Positions 34,826 to 43,735 of a stretch of 64,000 nt of DNA are shown here, piece by piece; position 1 is the stretch's first letter; each line of letters begins with the position of its first letter. This DNA is from Stenotrophomonas daejeonensis (GTDB taxonomy: Bacteria; Pseudomonadota; Gammaproteobacteria; Xanthomonadales; Xanthomonadaceae). The DNA lies in NCBI RefSeq assembly GCF_001431505.1, contig NZ_LDJP01000032.1, positions 1 through 64,000 of the forward strand, read 5' to 3'. A model generated the notes under the pieces. That model did not search any database, was not told the origin of the DNA, and worked only from the letters and a program-made list of their open reading frames with translations. Made by a program: the position numbers and the translations under genes.

Positions 34826-35872
34826 ATGAACGGCAACGGGGCTGCAATCAGGGCGGATGAACACGAGCAGAGCGTCGCCGCCACGGCGATGGCCGAGATC
34901 GTGCATCCGGTGCTGTCGCCCGCCGAAGCCGCCCTGTTCGCCGAATTCGGCCACGTGCGCGAGGTCCCCGCCGGGCAGGTACTGTTCCACAGCGGCGAAT
35001 TCGGCAGTTCCATGTACGTCATCCGCAGCGGCATCGTCGACCTGGATTTCGGCGAGGACCTGATGGTCAAGTACCTCGGGCCGGGCGAATTCTTCGGCGA
35101 ACTGGGCCTGCTGATCGGCAACCACCGCCGCGGCGCCGACGCCCAGGCCTCCACCGACGTGGTGCTGCTGGAACTGGGCCACGACGACTTCCAGCGGCTG
35201 GTGGACCGCGCCCCGGGCCTGATCGCCTATTTCCTGCGCCGCACCATCATGCGCGTGGTGTCCAACGAGCAGCTGCTGATCCGGCAGTTGCGGCACCGCA
35301 ACCACGACCTCGAAGCGGCGCTGGACAACCTCTACACCACCACCCACCAGCTCAACCACACCGAGGAGCTGGTGCGCACCGACGAACTGACCGGGCTGGA
35401 CAACCGCCGCGGCCTGACCCTGTACCTGCAGGAATGCCGGCAGTCGCGGCGCATGCCGCCGCAGGGCCTGCTGCTGATCGACTGCGACCATTTCAAGCAC
35501 ATCAACGACGAATACGGCCACCTGGTCGGCGACCGCGTGCTGCAGGCGGTCGCCAACATCCTGCGCTCGGTGGTGCAGGTCGACGGGCTGGCCTGCCGGC
35601 TGGGCGGCGACGAGTTCTGCCTGCTGGTGCAGGAAGCCGATGCGGAGAAGCTGGCGCACGTGGCCGGCTTCATCCTGCAGGCGGTGCACGGGCTGCTGGA
35701 ACGCGCGCAGCCGGTGCCGCGGATCTGCCCGGTGAGCATCGGCGCCTGCCTGCTCGACCCGCGCAGCGACTGGAACGACTGGTACGCGCTGGCCGACAGC
35801 GCGATGTACGAAGCCAAGCGGCTCGGCGGCAACCGGCTGCAATGGCCGCGGGATTGGCTCGGGGCGAACTGA
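34826..35872 (+). CDS. cNMP-binding domain/GGDEF diguanylate cyclase (XC_0249-like)
   Basis: A 348-residue two-domain signalling protein. Residues about 20-140 form a Crp-type cyclic-nucleotide-binding domain (PAGQVLFHSGEFGSSMYVI, then LGPGEFFGELGLLIG). A coiled linker leads to a GGDEF domain with an intact Gly260-Gly-Asp-Glu-Phe264 active site. The RxxD inhibitory site upstream is absent (VQVD). In X. campestris, XC_0249 of the same build binds cGMP and makes c-di-GMP, and lies next to XC_0250, a nucleotide cyclase. The same arrangement is seen here. ATG 34826 follows GGGAG; the next gene starts 19 bp after its stop. Confidence 0.9.
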   Translation: MNGNGAAIRADEHEQSVAATAMAEIVHPVLSPAEAALFAEFGHVREVPAGQVLFHSGEFGSSMYVIRSGIVDLDFGEDLMVKYLGPGEFFGELGLLIGNHRRGADAQASTDVVLLELGHDDFQRLVDRAPGLIAYFLRRTIMRVVSNEQLLIRQLRHRNHDLEAALDNLYTTTHQLNHTEELVRTDELTGLDNRRGLTLYLQECRQSRRMPPQGLLLIDCDHFKHINDEYGHLVGDRVLQAVANILRSVVQVDGLACRLGGDEFCLLVQEADAEKLAHVAGFILQAVHGLLERAQPVPRICPVSIGACLLDPRSDWNDWYALADSAMYEAKRLGGNRLQWPRDWLGAN

Positions 35873-35891
35873 CGTGCTGCCGGAGCTGGCC

Positions 35892-38390
35892 ATGCAGGAT
35901 GCAGGGGGAACGCCGGCGACTCCCGCGCCGCAGGTGCGCACCCTGCTGCTGACCGACCTGTGCGACTCGGTCGCGCTGGTGGAGAAACTGGGCGATGCCG
36001 CCGCCGCCGAGCTGTTCCAGCAGCACGACCGTCTGGTGCTGCAACTGCAGCAGCAATGGAAGGGGCGGCTGATCGACCGTTCCGACGGTCTGCTGCTGTT
36101 GTTCGAGCGCCCGATCAACGGCCTGGCCTTCGCCATCGACTACCTGCGCGGCCTGCGCGAGCTGGGCCGCGCCCGCGGCCTGGTGCTGCATGCCCGCGCC
36201 GGCATGCACGTCGGCGAAGTGCTGACCTGGCACAACAGCGCCGAGGCGGTGCAGGCCGGCGCCAAGTCGCTGGAAGTGGAAGGCCTGGCCAAGCCGCTGG
36301 CGGCGCGGCTGATGGCGCTGGCCCGGCCCGGGCAGATCCTGCTGTCGGCGGTGGCCGAATCGCTGACCCGCCGCGCGGTGCCGGAGCTGGGCGAGTCCGG
36401 CGGGCAACTGCTGTGGAAGTCGCACGGGCGCTGGCGTTTCAAGGGCGTGCCCACCGCGCAGGAAGTGTTCGAAGCCGGTGTGCCGGGCTTCGCCCCGCTG
36501 CGCATGCCGCGCAGCTCGCCCAAGGCCCGGCGCGACCTGCCGTTGTGGCGCAGTCCGCTGGCGCTGGTGGCCGAAGCGGCCCTGCTGTTGGCGCTGGGTG
36601 TCGGCCTCTGGTTCGCTACCCGCCCGGAGCCGGCCATCGCCTTCGCCGAGCGCGACTGGGTGGTGATGGGGGACGTCGCCAACAGCACCGGCGAATCGGT
36701 GTTCGACGCGTCGATCCGCCAGGCGGTCATGCTCGGGCTGGAACAATCGCGCTATGTGAACGTGTTGTCCGAAGGCAAGGTCCGCGAGAGCCTGGAGATG
36801 GCCAGGAAGCCGGCTGATGCCACGCTCGACCGCAGCCTGGCGGTGGACGTTGCCATCCGCGAGGGTGCGCGCGCGGTGCTGCTGCCCGTGGTGACGCGGC
36901 ATGGCGATGGTTACCGGATCGCCATCGACCTGGTGGATCCGAACGCGGACAGCGTGGTGCGTACCTATCATGCCGTCGCCACCGCCCCGGACAAGGCCGC
37001 CGCCGCCGTGGACGATGTCCTCAACCAGTTGCGCAAGGGGCTAGGGGAGTCGGTTGCCGAGTTGCAGAAGTCGATCCCGTTGTCGCGCGCCTCCACCGGC
37101 AGCCTGCGCGCGCTGCGTTCCTATGCACTGGCGGAAACCGCGATGGGAAAGCGCAGTTTCGAGGAGGCGCGCAACCTGTACCAGGCCGCGGTGGAGATCG
37201 ACCCCGAATTCGCGCTGGCCTACGCGGGGCTGGCGAAGCTGCACGCCCGCATCGGCGAGATGCAGCCGGCGCGCGAACAGTTGCAGAAGGCATTGGCCTT
37301 GCAGTCGCACCTGCCGCATCGCGAACGTCTGTACCTGAAGGCATGGCAGGCCGAGCTGGAACCCGGTGGCTGGCCGCTGGAGAATTGGCGCGCCTTGGCC
37401 AGGCTCTATCCCGACTCGTTCGCCGGTCTTTCCAATACCTCCTGGTACCTGCTCCAGGACAATCGTTTCAGCGAGGCCGAGCCGTTCGCCCGCGCGGCAG
37501 CAGTGCCGCAGGACCACCTGCGGATCTACCCGATGGTGCAGCTGGGCCAGATTCATATAGCGCTCAACCAGCCCGAACTGGCACTGCGAACCCTGCGCCA
37601 GGCACACGAGCTTGAGGGTAAAGGCGATGCCGATGATGCTGAGGTGGATGCATTGGTCGCGTTGCGGCGCAACGAGCAGGCCGAGCAGCTGCTGGCCAGG
37701 CTCGACAACGGCGGGGATTCGCTGCAGAGCCTGATGAACTTGCGTGCGCGCCTGCTGGTGCAAGCGGACCGGGACGATTGCGCTGCGATGCGGGCGACCG
37801 TGGTGTCCGACCGGACCAAACCGACCGTGGCTTATCTGCAGATCCACCAGCAATTGCTGTATGCCAGCATTGATGTGCTTTGCAAAAAGGACGGGATTAC
37901 CCGGCTGGATGCGATTGCCAAGCAGCTTTCTCCCCTGCTGCGGAAGACGGACGATCCGGCGTGGCGGGACCACAACCTGCAGATGCTGGCCCTGATCTAC
38001 CTGGCGCAACGCCAGGGACAGGGTGCCTTGGCTTCACGCCTGTTGCGTGAAAACCATGACGTGATCGAGGCGCAGCGCAGCCCGGTCGTCGCCAAGTGGT
38101 ATCGCCTCGTGCAGGCGATGGCGTACCTGCAGGACGCCAGGGCTGATGCTGCGATAGCGGCCCTGCAGCCATTGCTGGATGGCAGCGAGCCCGTGCAGGC
38201 CCATGTGGTGTTGCTGGAGTCGCATCGCCTGTCGGGAGACGCCGCTGGGGCCAGCCGCCAGCGGCAATGGTTGCTGGCCCATCGCGGCCAGGCCATTGCC
38301 GAACTGATGGCGATGAAGGTGTTGCAGCCACTCAACGTGCATGACGTCGCCATGGCGGCGTCATCGGTGGATGATCTCTCTGCACCTTGA
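35892..38390 (+). CDS. Class III nucleotide-cyclase/TPR membrane protein (XC_0250-like; RiPP-associated cyclase)
   Basis: An 832-residue protein: class III cyclase domain (about 15-200), a transmembrane helix (about 223-243) and a long TPR-rich region. Metal ligands correspond to Asp22 (LLTDLCDS) and Asp65 (RSDGLLLLF). By eye the adenine-specifying Lys is missing, and the usual transition-state Asn in VNLAARL is Pro135, though Arg139 is kept. The build matches the family called putative peptide modification system cyclase, and X. campestris XC_0250, implicated in cGMP synthesis. ATG 35892 follows GGAG; GTG 35874 is an alternative. It ends 10 bp from the convergent peptide gene. Confidence 0.85.
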   Translation: MQDAGGTPATPAPQVRTLLLTDLCDSVALVEKLGDAAAAELFQQHDRLVLQLQQQWKGRLIDRSDGLLLLFERPINGLAFAIDYLRGLRELGRARGLVLHARAGMHVGEVLTWHNSAEAVQAGAKSLEVEGLAKPLAARLMALARPGQILLSAVAESLTRRAVPELGESGGQLLWKSHGRWRFKGVPTAQEVFEAGVPGFAPLRMPRSSPKARRDLPLWRSPLALVAEAALLLALGVGLWFATRPEPAIAFAERDWVVMGDVANSTGESVFDASIRQAVMLGLEQSRYVNVLSEGKVRESLEMARKPADATLDRSLAVDVAIREGARAVLLPVVTRHGDGYRIAIDLVDPNADSVVRTYHAVATAPDKAAAAVDDVLNQLRKGLGESVAELQKSIPLSRASTGSLRALRSYALAETAMGKRSFEEARNLYQAAVEIDPEFALAYAGLAKLHARIGEMQPAREQLQKALALQSHLPHRERLYLKAWQAELEPGGWPLENWRALARLYPDSFAGLSNTSWYLLQDNRFSEAEPFARAAAVPQDHLRIYPMVQLGQIHIALNQPELALRTLRQAHELEGKGDADDAEVDALVALRRNEQAEQLLARLDNGGDSLQSLMNLRARLLVQADRDDCAAMRATVVSDRTKPTVAYLQIHQQLLYASIDVLCKKDGITRLDAIAKQLSPLLRKTDDPAWRDHNLQMLALIYLAQRQGQGALASRLLRENHDVIEAQRSPVVAKWYRLVQAMAYLQDARADAAIAALQPLLDGSEPVQAHVVLLESHRLSGDAAGASRQRQWLLAHRGQAIAELMAMKVLQPLNVHDVAMAASSVDDLSAP

Positions 38391-38400
38391 TGGGCGTTAA

Positions 38401-38685
38401 TCAACCGATGGCGTCGCCGACCTTGCCGGCCTCGAAGCAGAACACCACCGTCATCGGCATGGTGGATGCAGTCAGATAAGCTTCCAATTCGGCACGCACC
38501 TGCTGCAATTCTTCCGGTGATGCCAGCATGTCGACCTTTAGACACTCGTGGTGATCGACATCCATGCCGAGGGAAGCCAGCGCCGCAGCCGGGTCGGTGG
38601 TGAACGACGTGCGGAATGCGGCATCGTCGATCAGATGATCCAGCAAGGTGGACGCTTCGGAGGGAGTCAATCGACTTGCAGTCAT
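38401..38685 (-). CDS. NHLP-related putative RiPP precursor peptide
   Basis: A 94-residue peptide. Residues 10-42 (ASTLLDHLIDDAAFRTSF, then DPAAALASLGMDV) resemble the nitrile-hydratase-like leaders of RiPP precursors, and the C-terminus (TMPMTVVFCFEAGKVGDAIG) would be the core with Cys83. Another Cys is at 48. The product is unknown. It is on the minus strand, tail to tail with the cyclase and divergent from the dehydrogenase gene. ATG 38685 follows GGAAAA. The family assignment depends on context as well as sequence. No transporter, protease or cyclodehydratase is adjacent. Confidence 0.78.
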   Translation of the reverse strand: MTASRLTPSEASTLLDHLIDDAAFRTSFTTDPAAALASLGMDVDHHECLKVDMLASPEELQQVRAELEAYLTASTMPMTVVFCFEAGKVGDAIG

Positions 38686-38766
38686 GGCGCTTTTCCAAGG
38701 TGAGAACGTGATATCGGCCGTGATCGGGGCAAGTTGAGCAACCCGTGGAGCGGGCGTGGATATGCG

Positions 38767-38808
38767 GCACGATGGGGTATCGTGCGACCGCCATGCCGGC
38801 CGGCATGG
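38767..38808. promoter_or_regulatory. two strong dyads in the leader of the peptide-maturation dehydrogenase
   Basis: GCACGAT-GGGGT-ATCGTGC (38767-38785, perfect 7-bp arms) and an 18-bp perfect palindrome CCATGCCGGCCGGCATGG (38791-38808), five bases apart and ending 19 bases before the dehydrogenase ATG. They may be operator sites of a dimeric regulator or mRNA hairpins sequestering translation. The interval also contains the promoter of the precursor peptide on the other strand. Confidence 0.6.
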
Positions 38809-38827
38809 AATGATCCGGGAAGCCGCC

Positions 38828-39985
38828 ATGCGTGTCCGCCGTTGTACCCACCTGTTGCTGGAACCGCGCGAGCGGGTTTCGTTCGGCCTTGCCGCAATCC
38901 TGCGTGGCAAGGCCGAGGTGGACAGCGAGGTGGCCTGGGTCGCCCTGGCCGCGCATCTGGACCAGGCCGTTGCCGTGGATGCGGCCGAGTGTGCCCTGCT
39001 GGGTGCGTTCAGCGCCCGGCGCTGGCAGGAACCAAGCGAGCAGCAATGCGCCTCGCCGGCAGTGCTGCGGTTGCTGGAACTGGGGCTGTTGCTGGGCGAC
39101 CAACCCGAGCATGCGCGGCATCTGGCGCGTGACCAGGCCATGTGTGACGCGCACTGGTGGCCGCTGGCGGCAGTGGCGCACCGGCATTCGCGCTGGCAGG
39201 GCGTGGACAGCGTCGGCGACATGCATGCGCGTGGCCTGGTCACGGCCAATGACCTGCGCCGCAATTTCGGCGCACCGCCACCGGCGGTACAGCCGCGCGA
39301 TGGCAGCTATGCGCCGCTGCCAAGGCAGGCCGACGACGCATTCGATGCATTGCTGGGGCGCCGTGCCACCTGCCGGAACTTCGATCGCGATCGTCCCTTG
39401 CCGCTGCCCTCGCTGGCACGGCTGCTGCAACGGACGGTGATGGCGCAGGCCACCGTCGAGGCCGCGCCGGATACCGTGTTCCTGAAGAAGCACGTTCCTT
39501 CCGGTGGCGGCCTGCACCCGGTGGAAACCTATCTGCTGGTGCAGAACGTCGAAGGCCTTGCTTCGGGCTTCTATCACTACCACCCGGTCGAGCATGCGTT
39601 GCTGGCGCTGCCTTCGCCGCCCGCTGCGGAACTGGCCCGGCTTGCATGCACGATGCTGTCGGGCCAGGAGTGGTTCGCCGATGCCCCGGCGATGCTCGTG
39701 CTGGCGCCGCGCTTCGAGCGCTGCTTCTGGAAGTACCGCAACCATGCCAAGGCCTACCGCGCCGTGCTGCTGGACGTGGGCCACGTGTCGCAGGCGTTGT
39801 ACCTGTGCGCCACCGAGGCAGGCCTCGGCGCTTTCGTTACCGCCGCGATCAACGAGGCCGACACCGACCAGGCGCTGGGCCTGGATGGCGTCCGGCAGGG
39901 TGCCGTGGCGATCTTCGGTGTCGGCTGGCGCGCGGTGCGGCAGCAGACCACCGAGTTCGATCCGGCACACCGCGTGTGGGGGTGA
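38828..39985 (+). CDS. Nitroreductase/SagB-type putative peptide maturation dehydrogenase
   Basis: A 385-residue protein whose C-terminal half is a flavin nitroreductase/SagB-like domain: RRATCRNFDRDRPLPLPSL, LKKHVPSGGGLHPVETYLL, LASGFYHYHPVEHALLAL. SagB dehydrogenases oxidise azolines to azoles in RiPPs. Here no cyclodehydratase is present, so the reaction may differ. The N-terminal ~180 residues are poorly recognisable and may bind the peptide. ATG 38828 follows GGGAAG; a GTG at 38756 is less likely because two dyads lie in between. Convergent stop codons with liuD share TGATCA. Confidence 0.85.
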   Translation: MRVRRCTHLLLEPRERVSFGLAAILRGKAEVDSEVAWVALAAHLDQAVAVDAAECALLGAFSARRWQEPSEQQCASPAVLRLLELGLLLGDQPEHARHLARDQAMCDAHWWPLAAVAHRHSRWQGVDSVGDMHARGLVTANDLRRNFGAPPPAVQPRDGSYAPLPRQADDAFDALLGRRATCRNFDRDRPLPLPSLARLLQRTVMAQATVEAAPDTVFLKKHVPSGGGLHPVETYLLVQNVEGLASGFYHYHPVEHALLALPSPPAAELARLACTMLSGQEWFADAPAMLVLAPRFERCFWKYRNHAKAYRAVLLDVGHVSQALYLCATEAGLGAFVTAAINEADTDQALGLDGVRQGAVAIFGVGWRAVRQQTTEFDPAHRVWG

Positions 39986-41956
39986 TCAGTCCGCCTCGAA
40001 ATCCACCAGCATCGCGCCGTCGCCCACCTGGTCGCCGGCCTTGACCCGGAACCACTGCACGCTGCCGTCGGCCGGCGCCTGCAGGGTGTGCTCCATCTTC
40101 ATCGCCTCCATCACCAGCAGGGGCGTGCCGCGGGCGACGCGGGTGCCGGGTTCGGCCAGCAGGGCGATGACGCGGCCGGGCATCGGCGCCAGCAGGCCGC
40201 CGCCTTCGGCTGCCGGTTGGTCGGCGTCGGCCACCGGGTCGTGCAGCTCGAAACGCAGCGGGCGGTCTTCGCCGAACAGGTACAGCGCACCGTCTTCGAC
40301 AACATGGTCGCCGCGCCGGAGCCGGCCATCGACTTGCAGGGCGAAGCACCGGCCATCGGCCCGTCCGCTGACGGCGATCACGTCGTCTTCCAGTTCGACG
40401 CGCCAACCATCGTCATTGGCATGCAGTACGGCGGTGCGCCGTTGCTCGCGGTGTTGCAGCAGCACGCGGCGTGGCGCGCGGCCGCACAGACGCCAGCCGT
40501 CATTGTGTTCCCAGGCTGAGGCAGTGGTGGGTGCGGGTGCGCTCGGCTGCGTCGCCAGCACCGCCGCGATGGCCCAGTCGGCCGCGTCGGGCTCGGCGTG
40601 CTGCACATCCAGCGCCTCGCGTTCGCGCTCGATCAGCGCGGTGTCGAGATTGGCGCTGCGGAACGAATCGGTCAGCACCAGCCGGCGCAGGAACGCCGCG
40701 TTCGTGGTCACGCCGACCACCTGGCACTGCGCCAGCGCCCGCTGCATGCGCCGCAGCGCGCTGTCGCGGTCCACGTCATGGACGATCAGCTTGGCGATCA
40801 TCGGGTCGTAGTACGGGCTGATCGCATCGCCCTGCTCGACACCGGCATCCACGCGCACGTGCCCATCGGCGGCCGGCAGGCGCAGGTGGCGCAGGGTGCC
40901 GGTGGAGGGCAGGAAGCCGCGGTCGGCGTCCTCGGCATACAGCCGCGCCTCGATGGCGTGGCCGTGGATATGCAACTCCTCCTGTGTCTTCGGCAGCGGC
41001 TGGCCGGCGGCTACGCGCAGCTGCCATTCGACCAGATCGGTGCCGGTGATCAGCTCGGTGACCGGGTGTTCCACCTGCAGCCGGGTGTTCATTTCCATGA
41101 AATAGAAATCACCGATAGGCGAGGCGATGAACTCCACCGTGCCGGCGCCGATATAGCCGACCGCGCGCGCGGCATCGGTAGCGGCCCTGCCCATCGCCGC
41201 GCGGCGCTCGGGCGTCATGCCCGGCGCGGGCGCTTCCTCCAGCACCTTCTGGTGGCGGCGTTGCACCGAGCAGTCGCGCTCGAACAGGTACACCACGTTA
41301 CCGTGGCCGTCGCCAAACACCTGGATCTCGATGTGGCGCGGGCGCTCGACGTACTTCTCCACCAGCACGTGCGCGTTGCCGAACGCCGATTGCGCCTCGC
41401 GCTGGCAACTGGCCAGCGCCGCGTCGAAGTCCGTGCTGGCTTCGACCTTGCGCATGCCCTTGCCACCGCCGCCGGCGCTGGCCTTGATCAGTACCGGGTA
41501 GCCGATGGCGTCGGCCTGCGCGCGCAGGAAATCGGCGTCCTGCCGCTGCCCGTGATAACCCGGCGTCAGCGGCACGCCGGCCTGCTGCATCAGCGCCTTG
41601 GCCGCGCTCTTGTCGCCCATCGCGTCGATGGCGCTGGCCGGCGGGCCGATGAAGACGATGCCGGCCTCGGCGCAGGCGCGGGCGAAGCCTGCATTCTCGG
41701 ACAGGAAGCCGTAGCCGGGGTGGATCGCCTGCGCGCCGCTGCGACGGGCGGCGTCGAGGATCGCCTCGCCGCGCAGGTAGCTTTCCGCCGCGGGCGCGGG
41801 GCCGATGTGGATGGCTTCGTCGGCCAGCCGCACGTGGCGCGCGTCGCGGTCGGCGTCGGAATACACCGCCACGGTGGCGATGCCGAGGCGGCGGCAGGTG
41901 ACGATGACGCGGCAGGCGATTTCGCCGCGATTGGCGATCAGGATCTTGTCGAACAT
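39986..41956 (-). CDS. liuD: Methylcrotonyl-CoA carboxylase biotin-carboxylase subunit
   Basis: Biotin-containing alpha subunit of methylcrotonyl-CoA carboxylase for leucine breakdown. The 656 residues start with the biotin carboxylase domain (FDKILIANRGEIACRVI, then KASAGGGGKGMR, the ATP-grasp loop) and end in a biotinyl domain with EAMKMEHT, whose Lys carries biotin. liuB precedes it, 19 bp away. Assigned to methylcrotonyl- rather than propionyl-CoA from the liuA-liuB context. Confidence 0.92.
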   Translation of the reverse strand: MFDKILIANRGEIACRVIVTCRRLGIATVAVYSDADRDARHVRLADEAIHIGPAPAAESYLRGEAILDAARRSGAQAIHPGYGFLSENAGFARACAEAGIVFIGPPASAIDAMGDKSAAKALMQQAGVPLTPGYHGQRQDADFLRAQADAIGYPVLIKASAGGGGKGMRKVEASTDFDAALASCQREAQSAFGNAHVLVEKYVERPRHIEIQVFGDGHGNVVYLFERDCSVQRRHQKVLEEAPAPGMTPERRAAMGRAATDAARAVGYIGAGTVEFIASPIGDFYFMEMNTRLQVEHPVTELITGTDLVEWQLRVAAGQPLPKTQEELHIHGHAIEARLYAEDADRGFLPSTGTLRHLRLPAADGHVRVDAGVEQGDAISPYYDPMIAKLIVHDVDRDSALRRMQRALAQCQVVGVTTNAAFLRRLVLTDSFRSANLDTALIEREREALDVQHAEPDAADWAIAAVLATQPSAPAPTTASAWEHNDGWRLCGRAPRRVLLQHREQRRTAVLHANDDGWRVELEDDVIAVSGRADGRCFALQVDGRLRRGDHVVEDGALYLFGEDRPLRFELHDPVADADQPAAEGGGLLAPMPGRVIALLAEPGTRVARGTPLLVMEAMKMEHTLQAPADGSVQWFRVKAGDQVGDGAMLVDFEAD

Positions 41957-41975
41957 GGCAGGTCTCCGCTCGCCG

Positions 41976-43586
41976 TTACATGCGGAACACGCCGAAGCGC
42001 GTGTCCTGCGTGGGTGCGTTGAGGCTGGCGGCCAGCGCCAGGCCGAGGATGCGGCGGGTGTCGGCCGGGTCGATCACGCCGTCGTCCCACAACCGCGCGC
42101 TGGCGTAATAGGGGTGGCCTTGCTGCTCGAACTGCTCGCGGATCGGCGCCTTGAACGCCTCTTCCTCGTCGGCCGCCCACTGCCCACCCTTGCCTTCGAT
42201 GCCGTCGCGCTTGACCGTGGCCAGCACGCTGGCGGCCTGCTCGCCGCCCATCACGCCGATGCGCGCGTTCGGCCACATCCACAGGAAGTGGGGCGAATAG
42301 GCGCGGCCGCACATGCCGTAGTTGCCGGCGCCGAACGAACCGCCGATCACCACCGTGTACTTCGGCACCCGTGCATTGGCCACCGCCATCACCAACTTGG
42401 CCCCGTCCTTGGCGATGCCGCCGTGTTCGTACTTGCGGCCGACCATGAAGCCGGTGATGTTCTGCAAAAACAGCAGCGGGATGCCGCGCTGGCAGCACAG
42501 TTCGATGAAGTGCGCGCCCTTGAGCGCGGATTCGGAGAACAGGATGCCGTTGTTGGCGATGATGCCGACTGGATGCCCGTGTACGTGTGCGAAACCGGTC
42601 ACCAGCGTGTTGCCGTAGCGCGGCTTGAACTCGTCGAAGCGCGAGCCATCGACGATGCGCATGATGACCTCGCGCACGTCGTACGGTTTGCGCGTGTCGG
42701 CGGGGATCACACCGTACAGTTCACGTGCATCGAACAGCGGTTCTTCACTCGCCTGCAACGCCACGCCCGGTTCCGGCTTGCGCCAGTTGAGGTTGGCGAC
42801 GATGGCGCGCACCCGTGCCAACGCCTGCAGGTCGTTGTCGGCCATGTGGTCGGCGACGCCGGAGACGCGCGTGTGCACGTCGGCGCCGCCCAGCTCCTCG
42901 GCGCTGACCACCTCGCCGGTGGCCGCCTTCACCAGCGGCGGGCCGCCGAGGAAGATCGTGCCCTGTTCCTTGACGATGACGGTTTCGTCGCTCATCGCCG
43001 GCACGTAGGCGCCGCCGGCGGTGCACGAACCCATCACGCAGGCGATCTGCGGGATGCCCTGCGCCGACAGGTTGGCCTGGTTGTAGAAGATGCGGCCGAA
43101 GTGGTCGCGGTCGGGGAACACCTCGTCCTGCAACGGCAGGAAGGCGCCGCCGGAATCGACCAGGTAGATGCACGGCAGCCGGTTCTGCTGCGCGATTTCC
43201 TGCGCGCGCAGGTGCTTCTTCACCGTGACCGGGTAATAGGTGCCGCCCTTGACCGTGGCGTCGTTGGCGACGATCAGGCATTCCACCCCGGACACGCGGC
43301 CGATGCCGGCGACCATGCCGGCGCCGGGCACCGGATCGTCGTACATGCCGTGCGCGGCCAACGGCGCGATTTCGAGGAACGGGCTGCCGGGGTCGAGCAG
43401 GGCGTCGATGCGCTCGCGCACCAGCAGCTTGCCGCGTGCGGTGTGCTTGGCGCGTGCCGCCTCGCTGCCGCCAAGGGCGGTGCGTTCCAGCGTCGTGCGC
43501 AGGTCATCGACCAGCGTCTGCATCGCTGCGCGGTTGGCTTCGAAGGCGTCGCTGCCGGGTTGCAACTGGGATTTCAGTACGGTCAT
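41976..43586 (-). CDS. liuB: Methylcrotonyl-CoA carboxylase carboxyltransferase subunit
   Basis: Beta subunit of methylcrotonyl-CoA carboxylase, 536 residues, with the crotonase-like carboxyltransferase signatures: [37 protein letters not shown] and [19 protein letters not shown] 43586 follows AGGA. A REP-D block of ~130 bases separates it from liuA upstream, but the three genes are in order on one strand and are probably one transcript. Confidence 0.93.
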   Translation of the reverse strand: MTVLKSQLQPGSDAFEANRAAMQTLVDDLRTTLERTALGGSEAARAKHTARGKLLVRERIDALLDPGSPFLEIAPLAAHGMYDDPVPGAGMVAGIGRVSGVECLIVANDATVKGGTYYPVTVKKHLRAQEIAQQNRLPCIYLVDSGGAFLPLQDEVFPDRDHFGRIFYNQANLSAQGIPQIACVMGSCTAGGAYVPAMSDETVIVKEQGTIFLGGPPLVKAATGEVVSAEELGGADVHTRVSGVADHMADNDLQALARVRAIVANLNWRKPEPGVALQASEEPLFDARELYGVIPADTRKPYDVREVIMRIVDGSRFDEFKPRYGNTLVTGFAHVHGHPVGIIANNGILFSESALKGAHFIELCCQRGIPLLFLQNITGFMVGRKYEHGGIAKDGAKLVMAVANARVPKYTVVIGGSFGAGNYGMCGRAYSPHFLWMWPNARIGVMGGEQAASVLATVKRDGIEGKGGQWAADEEEAFKAPIREQFEQQGHPYYASARLWDDGVIDPADTRRILGLALAASLNAPTQDTRFGVFRM

Positions 43587-43605
43587 GGCGGTGGTTCCTG
43601 CTGTT

Positions 43606-43735
43606 CCCTTCTCCCATCGGGAGAAGGTGGCGCGAAGCGCCGGATGAGGGGTGAACGGAGTCCGTGATGCCCGAACCATAGGGACTCCATCGCCCCTCTC
43701 CCCAACCCCTCTCCCGCAGGGAGAGGGGCTTTGAG
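43606..43735. repeat. REP-D-type repeat between liuA and liuB
   Basis: CCTTCTCCCATCGGGAGAAGG, GAACGGAGTCCGTGATGCCC, then a complement with CATAGGGACTCCATCGCCCC and a terminal GCAGGGAGAGGGGC. Same family as 15728 and 58021. It lies inside an operon and could shape differential expression of liuA and liuB. Confidence 0.8.
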
